This document shows, one piece after another, positions 27,508 through 36,837 of a DNA stretch of 64,000 nucleotides (the stretch's first letter is position 1; the number at the start of each line of letters is the position of its first letter). The stretch is from a candidate division KSB1 bacterium (GTDB lineage: Bacteria; Zhuqueibacterota; Zhuqueibacteria; Thermofontimicrobiales; Thermofontimicrobiaceae): the NCBI GenBank assembly GCA_034506395.1, contig JAPDPQ010000001.1:192435-256434 (forward strand), read 5' to 3'. The notes under the pieces are model-generated. The model worked only from the letters and a program-made list of their open reading frames with translations, was not told where the DNA came from and searched no databases. Made by a program: the position numbers and the translations under genes.

Positions 27508-28026
27508 ATGACGATCATTTTTGAACAAAATAAATTGGGCCGCTTCGTCGCTGTGGCCTTAGTGTTGATTTCCGTTGCTCAAACGGTCTATTTTCATCCG
27601 AAATTGCAACCTCAGGTTGCATCGCATTTCAATTTGATGATGCAACCAGATAAATGGTCATCCAAAAATTCCGTTATGGCGTTTCATCTGGGGATAACTT
27701 TCGGTACGGCGGTGCTGTTATATTTCTTGTCCTGGATCATCGGGAAGCTTCCACCAGCTTGGCTCAATCTGCCCAATAAGCATTATTGGTTATCTTCGGA
27801 ACGAAAAAGACAGACTATTACAACGCTAGCAACTTTCTTGATCTGGCTTGGAAATGTCGTCTTGCTATTTTTAATCGTGACCTTTAATTTGATCTATCAG
27901 GCGAACCTAATTTCGGGGCAAAAAATCAAAAATTTCTGGGTTGCTCTGGTGCTGTTTCTCGTTACGATTGGTTTTATGATCTATCATTTGTTCAAGCATT
28001 TTGGAACTGTAGCTGGATCGAGATAG
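27508..28026 (+). CDS. DUF1648 domain-containing membrane protein
   Basis: The 172-residue protein has four hydrophobic segments. After the first come the DUF1648 residues: YFHPKLQPQVASHFN followed by MMQPDKWSSKNSVM, the P-x-H-F-N ... P-D-x-W-x-S-K pattern. DUF1648 is found in SdpI-like immunity and sensor proteins, but the rest of SdpI is absent and no toxin gene is nearby. It is coupled to the EamA gene. Confidence 0.75.
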   Translation: MTIIFEQNKLGRFVAVALVLISVAQTVYFHPKLQPQVASHFNLMMQPDKWSSKNSVMAFHLGITFGTAVLLYFLSWIIGKLPPAWLNLPNKHYWLSSERKRQTITTLATFLIWLGNVVLLFLIVTFNLIYQANLISGQKIKNFWVALVLFLVTIGFMIYHLFKHFGTVAGSR

Positions 28027-28272
28027 ATTTGAGCTCTCTTGAAAGGGCAACTTCATTATCAAAAATGAATGAGCCATGCTATTTTTTCATGAGAGATTTG
28101 AAAATTGTTATCGCATTATGGCTGAACATGCAGACCAATAAAATTAGCGAAAACGTATTGAGATGGATTGAGGAACGGATAGAATTTGTCTTTGCAGGTC
28201 TGTTGTTCGGGATATATTATTTTCGACTCTGCAACACCCAATTTGAATACCAAAGAGGAGAGAGGAGAACTG

Positions 28273-31200
28273 ATGCGGTTTATTATTCGCCTGAGTGCGC
28301 TTGAGCCGCGGAACGTGGGGACGATTCGACATGCAGCGCCAAAGGAGTTCCACATTTCGCGGGACGCGCGGGATAAGTACCAATTTGACGAATCGATTTT
28401 CACGCTATCGGGCAATGTGATCTTTGCCAATTTTCATGCAGCGCGCAAATTCGCTCAGAAAATGAACGCGAAGCGCGATTTGATCAACTTTCCAGAGCAA
28501 ACCATTCGCGCCGGGCAACTCAATGCCATGGGATTGATTGACGAGATTTTGCATTACGTGGTTGAACTTTATCGGCAGCAGGCGCAACCGCAGGTCATGA
28601 AACAAGCATTGGAGTGGCTGAGCGCCCAATTAGGCCGATCAGAGCTGGAGCGCACGTTACGAAAATTCGCTGAGGAATTCCCAGTCGTGGCAGTCTACCA
28701 GCGGAAAATGAGCCTGGAGGATTATCTTCGAGGCGAAACAAACGGCGTACCCAATCTCGAGATCGTGCTGGAAGAGCTGATCCTGTTATGGTTAGCCAAC
28801 CAAAATCTGGCTTTTTCCCCATTTGCCGAATTGTTCATCGATGAAAAACTGGTTCAGCAGACCAGCTATGTAAAATTGATTGATCAGCTCAAAACATTTT
28901 TCGAACACCAGCCCCATTTCGGCCCAGATAATCAGAACTTGATCGACATGCTGCGCAGCCCGGCCATTGCTGTCCCATACTCATTGACTGGACAGCTCCA
29001 ATACATTTTAGAAAAATGGGGGATGCTGCTGGGTAAATATCTCTATAGATTGCTCAGTAGTCTGGATTTCATCAAAGAGGAAGAAAAGCTGCGCTTCGCT
29101 TTTGGACCCGGGCCGTCTTACGTATACGAGTTTCGTGGGGCTGAGGCAGAGCCAGAGCGGTTTAGTGCAGATCGGGAATGGATGCCACGTCTGGTCTTGA
29201 TCGCCAAGAGCACATTGGTTTGGCTGGATCAGCTCTCGAAAAAATATCGGCGTTCCATTACGCGATTGGATCAGATCCCAGATGAGGAGTTGGATCAATT
29301 AGCGCGATGGGGATTCACCGGTTTGTGGTTGATCGGCATTTGGGAACGGAGCAAGGCTTCGCAGCGGATCAAGCGGCTCTGCGGCAATCCCGAAGCCGAG
29401 GCATCGGCCTATTCGCTGCATGATTATGTGGTAGCTGCCGAGATCGGCGGTGACGAGGCCTTTTTCAACCTGAAAGAACGATGCTGGCAACGCGGTATTC
29501 GTTTGGCCAGCGATATGGTCCCCAATCATACTGGAATTACATCAAAATGGGTGATGGAGCATCCCGATTGGTTCATCTCGTTGGATTATAGCCCGTTCCC
29601 GTCCTATTCCTTCAATGGCCCAAATCTGTCCGATGATCAGCGCGTCGGTATCTATATCGAAGATCATTATTACAATCGGACTGACGCTGCGGTGGTTTTC
29701 AAACGGGTCGACTTTTGGACTGGGAGTGTCAAATATATCTACCATGGCAACGATGGGACGAGCATGCCATGGAATGATACCGCGCAACTCAATTATCTGA
29801 AGCCCGAAGTGCGCGAAGCAGTGATTCAGACGATCTTATATGTCGCGCGCCGCACCCCCATCATCCGGTTTGATGCGGCCATGACATTGACCAAACGGCA
29901 TTACCAACGCCTCTGGTTTCCAGAACCGGGCACTGGGGGGGATATTCCATCCCGGGCCGAACATGGCTTGACCAAGCCCCAATTTGATCAATTAATGCCG
30001 AACGAATTCTGGCGCGAGGTGGTCGACCGGGTCGCTCAAGAAGCGCCAGATACTTTACTTCTCGCCGAGGCCTTCTGGCTGATGGAGGGCTATTTCGTTC
30101 GCACCCTGGGGATGCATCGCGTCTACAACAGCGCCTTCATGAATATGCTCAAAAATGAGGACAATGCTAAATATCGCAGTGTGATCAAAAACACAATGGA
30201 ATTTAATCCCGAGATTCTGAAACGTTTCGTCAATTTTATGAATAATCCCGACGAGCAGACCGCTGTCGCCCAATTCGGCAAAGATGACAAATATTTCGGC
30301 GTCTGTACCATGATGGTCACCATGCCAGGATTACCAATGTTTGGTCACGGCCAGATCGAAGGATTCACAGAAAAATACGGCATGGAATATCGCCGTGCCT
30401 ACTGGGACGAACAGCCGGACTGGAACTTGATCCAACGCCATGAACGAGAAATTTTTCCCTTGATGAAAAAGCGCTACCTTTTTGCCGATGTAAAAAATTT
30501 CTTGCTATATGATTTTTATGCTCCGGAGGGCTATGTCAACGAAAACGTGTTCGCTTATTCCAATCGCTATGGCGATGAGCGAGCTCTGGTGATCTACAAT
30601 AACAAGTTCGAACATGCCCGCGGCTGGATCAAGACCTCAGCGGCCTATGCCGAAAAGAGTGAGGGTAGTGATGAAGTAAAATTAATGCAAAAAAGCCTGG
30701 CAGAAGGACTGGCGCTCACCAATGACGCCAATCGTTTCATAATCTTTCGAGAACATGTGAGTGGATTGGAATACATTCGCAGCAGCAAAGCGATCTGGGA
30801 TCAGGGGCTCTATGCGGAATTGGGCGCGTTCAAGTACCAGGTGTTCCTCGATTTTCGGGAGGTGCAAGATAATGAATGGCATCATTATGCCCAGCTCAAT
30901 ACCTATCTCGACGGCAGAGGCGTTCCCAGCATCGACGCGGCGCTTCGCGAGCTATTTCTGCGGCCAATCCATCTTAAATTCGCGGCTTTGATGAACGCCT
31001 ATAATATTAACCAACTGTTTGCCAATCGAACCCTCGACAGCACAGCCGTCTCAAATCGCGATCTATTACAAGAGCTAACCAACAAATACACTGAATTACT
31101 TGCTGAAATCAAGCATTTCACCGGATCGACCCGTGATGTTCAAACTATTGCCGACGATTTTGGTCATGACCTCATATCGATCCTGCAATTGGAACATCTA

Positions 31201-31815
31201 GAAGGCCAGTGGGCTTCGCCCAGCACTCGAAAGGCAAAAGCGGCTATCCAGTTTTTAAAGCAATCGATCAACCGCGATTTGTTTCATTGTGGCGTGTTGT
31301 TCGGCTATACGTTAATTCGCCAGTTGGGGCGCGTGCTGACGGAGCAAGATTATGAAGCCCAAAGCCGAAGCTGGATCGACGAATGGTTATTGGGGAAGAT
31401 CGCTACTACCGCGTTTCATGATCTGGGAATCAATGATCAACAAACCTTGCAGGCGATCGCGTTAATAAAAATACTGACCAGTCATCAGCATTGGTTTCAA
31501 TCTGATAACCAGAAACCTGGTCGCGCCTATCACATCTTGGCGCAATTGTTGGAGGATCAAGAGGTGCAGCAATTTATCCAGGTCAATCGTTATCAAGATA
31601 TTTTATGGTTCAACAAGGAGGCGTTCGAAAGTATTATCGCTTGGCTATTTGAAATTGCCGTCATAGAAATTATCGGCGATCCGGGAGCCGATCGACGAGA
31701 ACAAATGGCCCAGTTAGTTGCCACTTTCAATCTCATCGAACAATGGCAGAAATCTGAGGAACAATCTGGATATCAGGTGGAGAAATTGTTAGAGGGGTTG
31801 AAATCCAATCAATGA
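28273..31815 (+). CDS. Large GH13-type alpha-amylase family protein
   Basis: The ATG at 28273 follows AGAGGAGAGAGGAGAACTG and gives 1180 residues; the frame is open to 28186. No signal peptide is seen, so it is likely cytoplasmic. The central (beta/alpha)8 domain (about 325-790) has the GH13 regions: I, DMVPNHTG from 414; II, IIRFDAAM with nucleophile Asp534; III, LLLAEAFW with acid/base Glu599; IV, NNPDE with Asp660, where the usual His is Pro. A conserved block PGLPMFGHGQIEGFTEKYG follows. The N-terminal 320 and C-terminal 390 residues match no domain I recognise. It probably acts on alpha-glucans, but whether it hydrolyses or transfers is unknown. Confidence 0.85.
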   Translation: MRFIIRLSALEPRNVGTIRHAAPKEFHISRDARDKYQFDESIFTLSGNVIFANFHAARKFAQKMNAKRDLINFPEQTIRAGQLNAMGLIDEILHYVVELYRQQAQPQVMKQALEWLSAQLGRSELERTLRKFAEEFPVVAVYQRKMSLEDYLRGETNGVPNLEIVLEELILLWLANQNLAFSPFAELFIDEKLVQQTSYVKLIDQLKTFFEHQPHFGPDNQNLIDMLRSPAIAVPYSLTGQLQYILEKWGMLLGKYLYRLLSSLDFIKEEEKLRFAFGPGPSYVYEFRGAEAEPERFSADREWMPRLVLIAKSTLVWLDQLSKKYRRSITRLDQIPDEELDQLARWGFTGLWLIGIWERSKASQRIKRLCGNPEAEASAYSLHDYVVAAEIGGDEAFFNLKERCWQRGIRLASDMVPNHTGITSKWVMEHPDWFISLDYSPFPSYSFNGPNLSDDQRVGIYIEDHYYNRTDAAVVFKRVDFWTGSVKYIYHGNDGTSMPWNDTAQLNYLKPEVREAVIQTILYVARRTPIIRFDAAMTLTKRHYQRLWFPEPGTGGDIPSRAEHGLTKPQFDQLMPNEFWREVVDRVAQEAPDTLLLAEAFWLMEGYFVRTLGMHRVYNSAFMNMLKNEDNAKYRSVIKNTMEFNPEILKRFVNFMNNPDEQTAVAQFGKDDKYFGVCTMMVTMPGLPMFGHGQIEGFTEKYGMEYRRAYWDEQPDWNLIQRHEREIFPLMKKRYLFADVKNFLLYDFYAPEGYVNENVFAYSNRYGDERALVIYNNKFEHARGWIKTSAAYAEKSEGSDEVKLMQKSLAEGLALTNDANRFIIFREHVSGLEYIRSSKAIWDQGLYAELGAFKYQVFLDFREVQDNEWHHYAQLNTYLDGRGVPSIDAALRELFLRPIHLKFAALMNAYNINQLFANRTLDSTAVSNRDLLQELTNKYTELLAEIKHFTGSTRDVQTIADDFGHDLISILQLEHLEGQWASPSTRKAKAAIQFLKQSINRDLFHCGVLFGYTLIRQLGRVLTEQDYEAQSRSWIDEWLLGKIATTAFHDLGINDQQTLQAIALIKILTSHQHWFQSDNQKPGRAYHILAQLLEDQEVQQFIQVNRYQDILWFNKEAFESIIAWLFEIAVIEIIGDPGADRREQMAQLVATFNLIEQWQKSEEQSGYQVEKLLEGLKSNQ

Positions 31816-32013
31816 ATCAAATGAAATCTTTGCTCCTCATTGACAGCGGAAAATCGATTTTCAAATTGATGTCATTTGCCGATGCCGTTGCTCAAGAGAC
31901 CTATCAGCATGAAAGGTCACACAGGTCAAGCATCCCGAATGGCCAGGTTTTCCTTTGAGATGCTTATCGAAAGCTTCGGATAAAAATAATGATGGAATAA
32001 TTGAGATATCATT

Positions 32014-32787
32014 ATGCTGCCGTTTAAAAAATATCGACGCCGTAAATTGATGAACAAACCTTTTCCTGTAGAATGGCTCACAATTTTGCAGCGCAATGTG
32101 CCTTATTATCGGAGGCTTTCAGTTAGCGAACAGAAGGAATTGCAAGGATTGATTCAGATTTTCATCGCCGAGAAACAATTTGAGGGTTGTGGAGGGCTTC
32201 AGATAACCGATGAAATCAAAGTGACGATTGCGGCTCAAGCTTGCATGTTGCTGTTGGGGAGGGAAACAGACATCTATCCTACCCTTCGATCGATATTAGT
32301 CTACCCAAGCGCTTACCTTGCCCCCACAAAATACATCGAGGGCGATCTCTTGGTCACCGAAACATTGGAGGCTCGGGCTGGAGAATCGTGGTCGCACGGC
32401 TACGTGGTCCTCTCTTGGGACGAAGTGCTGAAAGGGGCCTCGGACGTTCATGACGGCCACAATTTGGTTTTCCATGAATTTGCCCATCAATTGGATGAGG
32501 AGACTGGTAGAGCCGATGGCGCCCCAGTCCTGCCACATCGCTCTATGTATATTGCATGGGCGCGCGTCCTGAGCCGCGAATATAACCAATTGATCAAAAG
32601 CATCGAATTGAATCGGCCGACTTTTTTGAATCAATATGGAGCGATCAGCCCAGCCGAATTCTTTGCCGTTGTGACAGAATTTTTTTTCGAAAAACCGGTG
32701 GAATTGAAGCAGCATCATCCAGCGCTCTACGAGCAGTTGCAGCTATTTTATTATCAAGACCCGGCCAGCCGAAAAACGGGGCAGTAG
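32014..32787 (+). CDS. mtfA: MtfA-like zinc metallopeptidase (M90 family)
   Basis: The 257-residue protein resembles MtfA (DgsA anti-repressor). It starts MLPFKKYRRRKLM, has PFPVEWLTILQRNVPYYRRL, the mid-block VTIAAQACMLLLG, VLSWDEV and the zinc motif FHEFAHQLDEETG (HExxH). A Glu-rich downstream helix SPAEFFAVVTEFFFEKP supplies the third ligand. In enteric bacteria MtfA sequesters the Mlc repressor of glucose uptake genes. No Mlc homologue is seen here, so only the peptidase fold is supported. Confidence 0.85.
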   Translation: MLPFKKYRRRKLMNKPFPVEWLTILQRNVPYYRRLSVSEQKELQGLIQIFIAEKQFEGCGGLQITDEIKVTIAAQACMLLLGRETDIYPTLRSILVYPSAYLAPTKYIEGDLLVTETLEARAGESWSHGYVVLSWDEVLKGASDVHDGHNLVFHEFAHQLDEETGRADGAPVLPHRSMYIAWARVLSREYNQLIKSIELNRPTFLNQYGAISPAEFFAVVTEFFFEKPVELKQHHPALYEQLQLFYYQDPASRKTGQ

Positions 32788-32816
32788 CTGTACAAGACTC
32801 TCATTTTGTGATTTGT

Positions 32817-33656
32817 TTAGTCCACCTTTACCTCTTTTACCATGTAAACTACGATCCCGTCACATACTGGGCTAAGGCTGACCTTTTTTCTTTTTCTCGA
32901 ATATCGCAGAAAATCTTCCTGTCTTAGCCTTCCTGCATCCTTCGAGGCATGGAAAAAATCCTTTTGGTTGAACAACAACCCTTCATGGGCAATGGCAATT
33001 CCCTTGGCAAATAGCTCTTTTTGAATGACACCAATCCCGCAGACGACCGGCAATTTAGCAAGTAGTTCGGGTGTGATGAACTGTCGAGGAATATATGGGA
33101 GGGTGATCTCTTTTTCCCAATCAAGAGGCAGAAAATGAGTCCCATCGCTCTGCCGATTCAACACCAAATGGATGGTATCGAGTCCTTCGGCTGGGACCAG
33201 TTGAGTGGTAATCAGCTCAAAATATGGAGATGTCAATAGCCGATCTGAAGTGAAGTGGATGCGATTTTGGTAGAAAATTGGATTTTTGCCTTTGGGCTGA
33301 GGGTAATAATTCAAATATGCCATTAGCGATTCGGCCTGATGATAGCTCTTTGCGCTGGCCAATGCCATATTCGTCAGGACAAAAGCGGTACAGTTGGTTT
33401 TATCGATACGGAACACTGGATTTGGCTCAAAACCAGCCCCATCTCCGATCGCTTTGAAATTATACGGTGTGTCCAGTCGCAATTGCGCCAGCACATACAA
33501 TCGGGTTTGAAAATCATGGAATTGATGATGAAGCCGTGGCAACAGTTCATCAATCTCAGCGGTCGATAGTTGAAAAAATTTTTTGGAACGGGGCAGTAGA
33601 CTTTCTATTGCGCCTGCAGGAATCAGCAACATGAGAATGAGAACCAATCTTATCAT
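32817..33656 (-). CDS. Exported DUF1460 (NlpC/P60-like amidase) protein
   Basis: The 279 residues begin with a signal peptide (VLILMLLIPAGAIES). The DUF1460 features are RLDTPYNFKAIGDGAGFEP, the nucleophile Cys in IDKTNCTAFVLTNMALA, IHFTSDRLLTSPYF, LPYIPRQFI, the His in GIAIAHEGLLF and FFHASKD, and the C-terminal VSPVCDG-like strand (LSPVCDGIVVYMV). DUF1460 proteins act as N-acetylmuramoyl-L-alanine amidase-like enzymes on cell-wall fragments. The gene follows the PorV/PorQ-like gene by 48 bases on the same strand and is probably cotranscribed. Confidence 0.78.
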   Translation of the reverse strand: MIRLVLILMLLIPAGAIESLLPRSKKFFQLSTAEIDELLPRLHHQFHDFQTRLYVLAQLRLDTPYNFKAIGDGAGFEPNPVFRIDKTNCTAFVLTNMALASAKSYHQAESLMAYLNYYPQPKGKNPIFYQNRIHFTSDRLLTSPYFELITTQLVPAEGLDTIHLVLNRQSDGTHFLPLDWEKEITLPYIPRQFITPELLAKLPVVCGIGVIQKELFAKGIAIAHEGLLFNQKDFFHASKDAGRLRQEDFLRYSRKRKKVSLSPVCDGIVVYMVKEVKVD

Positions 33657-33704
33657 CTATGAGTTAACAAAGTTTTAGCTTGAACAAAATTTCGGATCAG
33701 ATGA

Positions 33705-34643
33705 TCAGAATTGATAGGAAAAGGTGGCGCGATTCAAATAGCCAATAGCGCCGAACGAGGAGAGACCGTAATCGAATGCCATTTGTTTCCATTGAACGCC
33801 CAATCCCAGCGACAACCCGGCAAATTTATCGTCGTTGGTCCCGATTTTCATATTCCTTCCCAACGAACTATAACCCAGCCGCAAAAAAACACCTTCGGCC
33901 AGTGTAAATTCACCGCCAACATTGAACTGAATGTCATCATCAATGTATTTATTTGCTGCGACGCAGTAAACGAGTGGCAAGTGAGCCAATTTTTTTGAGA
34001 AACCGATGACCAAGTTTAGCGGCATCGGATCTTTATGATCCAGAAAGGCATCGATGGTGCTTCCCAAATTGAAAATTCCCAGCCCGACATTCATATCTTC
34101 TATAAACGGGAGTTGATAAATCAATCCGAGATCGAAGGCGACCCCAGTGGCCGAATATTGGTCGATCGAGGAATAGATCACCTTAGCTGAGCCACCGATC
34201 ATCAGATTTTGTCCCACCATTCGGCCTAATGCCGATTGCAAACTCAGGCTGCCAGCGCTGAAATCACCTAATCGATTGCCAAGCTCATCAGTCTGTTCAA
34301 AATTCCCGTAATTCATATAATTGATGCCGATGCCCCATTGCCCAATCCCCTTGAACGGCTGAGCATAACCGATAAAGCCTGAATTGAAATCCAGCACGTG
34401 ATTGAGATAACTGGCGGAGGCGATTCGGCCAGAAATCGTGGCCAATCCCGCAGGATTGAAATAAATCGAATGGATATCGCCAGGGATGGAGATAAACGCC
34501 CCTGCCATGGCACTGGGACGTGCGCCAGGAGGTGTTCTGAGAAATTCAAATCCTGCTGTACCAGTGGCAGAAACCGCCAATGGTGCGCAACCTAACAACC
34601 ATGCTGCTATCATCACAAAGGAACGATACCATCTGCGTCGCAT
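33705..34643 (-). CDS. PorV/PorQ family outer-membrane protein
   Basis: The ATG at 34643 is chosen because GGAG lies about 7 bases upstream and a signal peptide follows (FVMIAAWLLGCAPLAVSA). The 312-residue barrel has the family start AGFEFLRTPPGARPSAMAGA, DIHSIYFNPAGLA, the strand-rich middle and the closing FSYQF. PorV and PorQ proteins are outer-membrane barrels of the type IX secretion system, PorV delivering cargo to the PorU attachment enzyme. Many paralogues exist in FCB genomes, so the exact role is not settled. Confidence 0.85.
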   Translation of the reverse strand: MRRRWYRSFVMIAAWLLGCAPLAVSATGTAGFEFLRTPPGARPSAMAGAFISIPGDIHSIYFNPAGLATISGRIASASYLNHVLDFNSGFIGYAQPFKGIGQWGIGINYMNYGNFEQTDELGNRLGDFSAGSLSLQSALGRMVGQNLMIGGSAKVIYSSIDQYSATGVAFDLGLIYQLPFIEDMNVGLGIFNLGSTIDAFLDHKDPMPLNLVIGFSKKLAHLPLVYCVAANKYIDDDIQFNVGGEFTLAEGVFLRLGYSSLGRNMKIGTNDDKFAGLSLGLGVQWKQMAFDYGLSSFGAIGYLNRATFSYQF

Positions 34644-34807
34644 AATCTGCTCCAAAAAATCCAAAATTTTTCTCCCATTCTCCGCCAACTCGCCCGAATC
34701 TTTTTAACATCGAGCGACACGATAGCCTATGGGGACAAGCGATTCAATTTGCGTTTGCCTATTTAACTTTGCTGGGGAAGTTTTGTTCACTGCTAAGATG
34801 GATCTCG

Positions 34808-35329
34808 CTATTCCATAGTCGAATAGTCGAGCTGTTGCCGGAATCTCAGCTTGGCTTGTTCAATGACTTCGATCGCCTGTTCTCGGCTGCCCCAGCCATC
34901 GATACCAGTCTTTTTTTCCTCGAGATCTTTATAAACCAAGAAAAAATGCTCGATCTCTTTCAATAAATGCGGGGGCAGATCCTCCAGGATTTCGATGTGG
35001 TTCCAATAAGGATCGCCGATTGGCACACAGACGATTTTCTCATCTGGCCCCTTCTCATCCCACATTTTGAATAGGCCAATTGGCTTCGATTCGATGAGAC
35101 AACCAGGGAAGGTGGGCTCGGTGACCAGCACCAGCGCATCCAGCGGATCGCCGTCCTCACCAAGGGTATCCTGAATGTAACCGTAGTCACTGGGATAATG
35201 GACAGCAGAAAATAGCATCCGATCTAATTTGATCGCCTTTTTCAATGGATCGTATTCGTATTTGTTTCGACTGCCCTTGGGAATTTCGATCCGAACATCG
35301 ATGGTAAAGCCAGTTGATTGGTGTTTCAT
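34808..35329 (-). CDS. ppa: Inorganic pyrophosphatase
   Basis: The enzyme hydrolyses pyrophosphate in the cytoplasm using Mg2+. From the ATG at 35329 it has 173 residues. The longer TTG start at 35371 is rejected because its extension runs through the terminator hairpin of the upstream gene. Family I blocks are IEIPKGSRNKYEYD, HYPSDYGYIQDTLGEDGDPLDALVL (the metal-binding DGDPLD), GLFKMWDEKGPDEKIVCVP and the late YKDLEEKKTGIDGWG. All catalytic Asp and Lys positions appear present. Confidence 0.95.
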   Translation of the reverse strand: MKHQSTGFTIDVRIEIPKGSRNKYEYDPLKKAIKLDRMLFSAVHYPSDYGYIQDTLGEDGDPLDALVLVTEPTFPGCLIESKPIGLFKMWDEKGPDEKIVCVPIGDPYWNHIEILEDLPPHLLKEIEHFFLVYKDLEEKKTGIDGWGSREQAIEVIEQAKLRFRQQLDYSTME

Positions 35330-35357
35330 GACATAGGACCAAAAAATAGAATCATAA

Positions 35358-35397
35358 GAAGCGTTTGCCAAATCGAATCCGATGTGGCAAACGCTTC
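35358..35397 (-). terminator. Terminator of bfr
   Basis: Perfect 13-bp arms (GAAGCGTTTGCCA at 35358-35370, its complement at 35385-35397) enclose a 14-base loop. On the minus strand a T-rich stretch with TTTTTT follows after about 11 bases. It begins 11 bases past the bfr stop. Confidence 0.65.
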
Positions 35398-35407
35398 AAT
35401 TGAACGG

Positions 35408-35878
35408 CTAATTTCCAATTTGCAGCGCCAGATAGTTCTCAGCTCCCATCTGTGAGATCTGATCTAACTGGGCTTCGATCTCGTCGGCGTGGCCCTCTTC
35501 ATCTTGCAATAAATCCACAAACACCTCTCTGGTGCCTGCGTCGCCGACTTCGTGACAAACTTTGATGTATTCTTGATAATTTTTAATCGCATCAAGCTCC
35601 GAGGCCAAATCCTTCTGAAATTGCTCTGGGACGGTTTTGCCGATGTGGATCGGATTCAGCGTCGAAACGATCGGAATGCCTTCGAGAAATAAAATTCTTC
35701 CGATCAGTCGCTCCGCATGCTTCATCTCAGTGATCGCCCGCTTTTCTATCTTTTCATGAAGGATTTTGTAACCCCAATTATCACACATTTCGCTATGAAC
35801 CATGTACTGGTTAATCGCTGTCAACTCATCTGCTAAAGCTTTATTGAGTGCTTCAATCACTTTTGGATTACCTTTCAT
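35408..35878 (-). CDS. bfr: Bacterioferritin
   Basis: The protein stores iron as a 24-subunit cage with haem between subunit pairs. Its 156 residues keep every ferroxidase ligand: Glu18, Glu51, His54, Glu94, Glu127 and His130, plus Tyr25 and the haem-binding Met52 (ITEMKHAERL). A GGAGGA site precedes the ATG. A hairpin terminator follows the gene. It is not next to a bfd ferredoxin gene. Confidence 0.96.
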   Translation of the reverse strand: MKGNPKVIEALNKALADELTAINQYMVHSEMCDNWGYKILHEKIEKRAITEMKHAERLIGRILFLEGIPIVSTLNPIHIGKTVPEQFQKDLASELDAIKNYQEYIKVCHEVGDAGTREVFVDLLQDEEGHADEIEAQLDQISQMGAENYLALQIGN

Positions 35879-35951
35879 TTTGTCCTCCGAAATAGTTATG
35901 GTTTTGTCAGGTAGATAATCTTTTCATTTCAAATGTTATGATTGTTTCGAG

Positions 35952-36365
35952 CTATTTTTTTAGAGCAAAAAATTCTCGCACTTTTGCAGCCATTTGACCT
36001 TCTGTCATTTTGTCCGCCACCTCAACCGCGGCAATTTTGGGCGCTAATTGCTTTGATTTCTTTATCTCCTTCTCAAGTTCGAGCTTGGCATTACCTGGAC
36101 CAAAAATATAGATTTTCTGAGCGTCCTTGATCTCCTCGATGATTTTCTGATAATATTTGTGCAATTGTTGCTTCCGTCGCTCGGTGAGCTTTCGCTCTGT
36201 GGCAACTTCTTGTGGGCCATAGGGAGTAGCGCCTCGTGAGCCCCCAAGGGTCTTGATGTGGCTTTCGACCTGAGATTCGATTTTGCTGATCTTCTCTTGT
36301 CCATCAACAAGCGAAAGGACAAATGCTTTCTCGTGATCGATCCACAGTCCAACGTTCTTTGCCAT
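35952..36365 (-). CDS. Small conserved protein of unknown function
   Basis: The ATG at 36365 has GGAGGG 4 bases upstream and gives 137 residues. The sequence starts VGLWIDHEKAFVLSLVDGQE, has a basic helix RKLTERRKQQLHKYYQKII, then IYIFGPGNAKLELEKEI and ends VADKMTEGQMAAKVREFF. The IFGPG turn followed by a helix, and the overall alpha/beta pattern, resemble the peptidyl-tRNA-hydrolase/eRF1-like fold seen in bacterial host-attachment-type proteins. That resemblance is weak and inferred. It precedes bfr on the same strand. Confidence 0.7.
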   Translation of the reverse strand: MAKNVGLWIDHEKAFVLSLVDGQEKISKIESQVESHIKTLGGSRGATPYGPQEVATERKLTERRKQQLHKYYQKIIEEIKDAQKIYIFGPGNAKLELEKEIKKSKQLAPKIAAVEVADKMTEGQMAAKVREFFALKK

Positions 36366-36837
36366 AATACCCTCCTCTTCTGAGTCAATTTTGCTCATGC
36401 AAAATTATTAAACAACCCGCTTCTCAAAGCTTTACCCGAACCATCTCAATACCATTTTTTGGATCGCTCCTCCATGCTGCACATTGATAAAATTTTTCTC
36501 CCCGATGATGCCGCTCAGTTCAGTTCTTTATCCTCGGCTTCGGCAAAACACCAATTTTGATTCATCTCGGTGATCTGTCCAATAAGCAAAAGTTTGGAGT
36601 GAAACTGTTCATGAAACTGCCCGAGTTTATTATTTGGACCTATTTTATAGCTAAGCGTCAGGTATGGCGGCGCCATAGCTCAGCAATCAGTTCGCGCGTT
36701 TTGAGATAGCCTATTAAATAGTCCTCATCTCTTTCGAATTCACAAAACAATAATAAATCCAATCTTGTTTTAGCAATCTTTGAACGTCTATGCTACGATT
36801 CCGTTCCTCAGGCAAGCAAGATTTTATCGCTGATCGC
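36366..36837. other. Intergenic region with a possible 53-residue frame
   Basis: No known gene lies here. A minus-strand frame from the ATG at 36676 to a stop at 36515 would encode 53 residues (MAPPYLTLSYKIGPNN at the start), without a convincing RBS. A GGCGCC-centred palindrome lies near 36665-36676. Confidence 0.3.
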
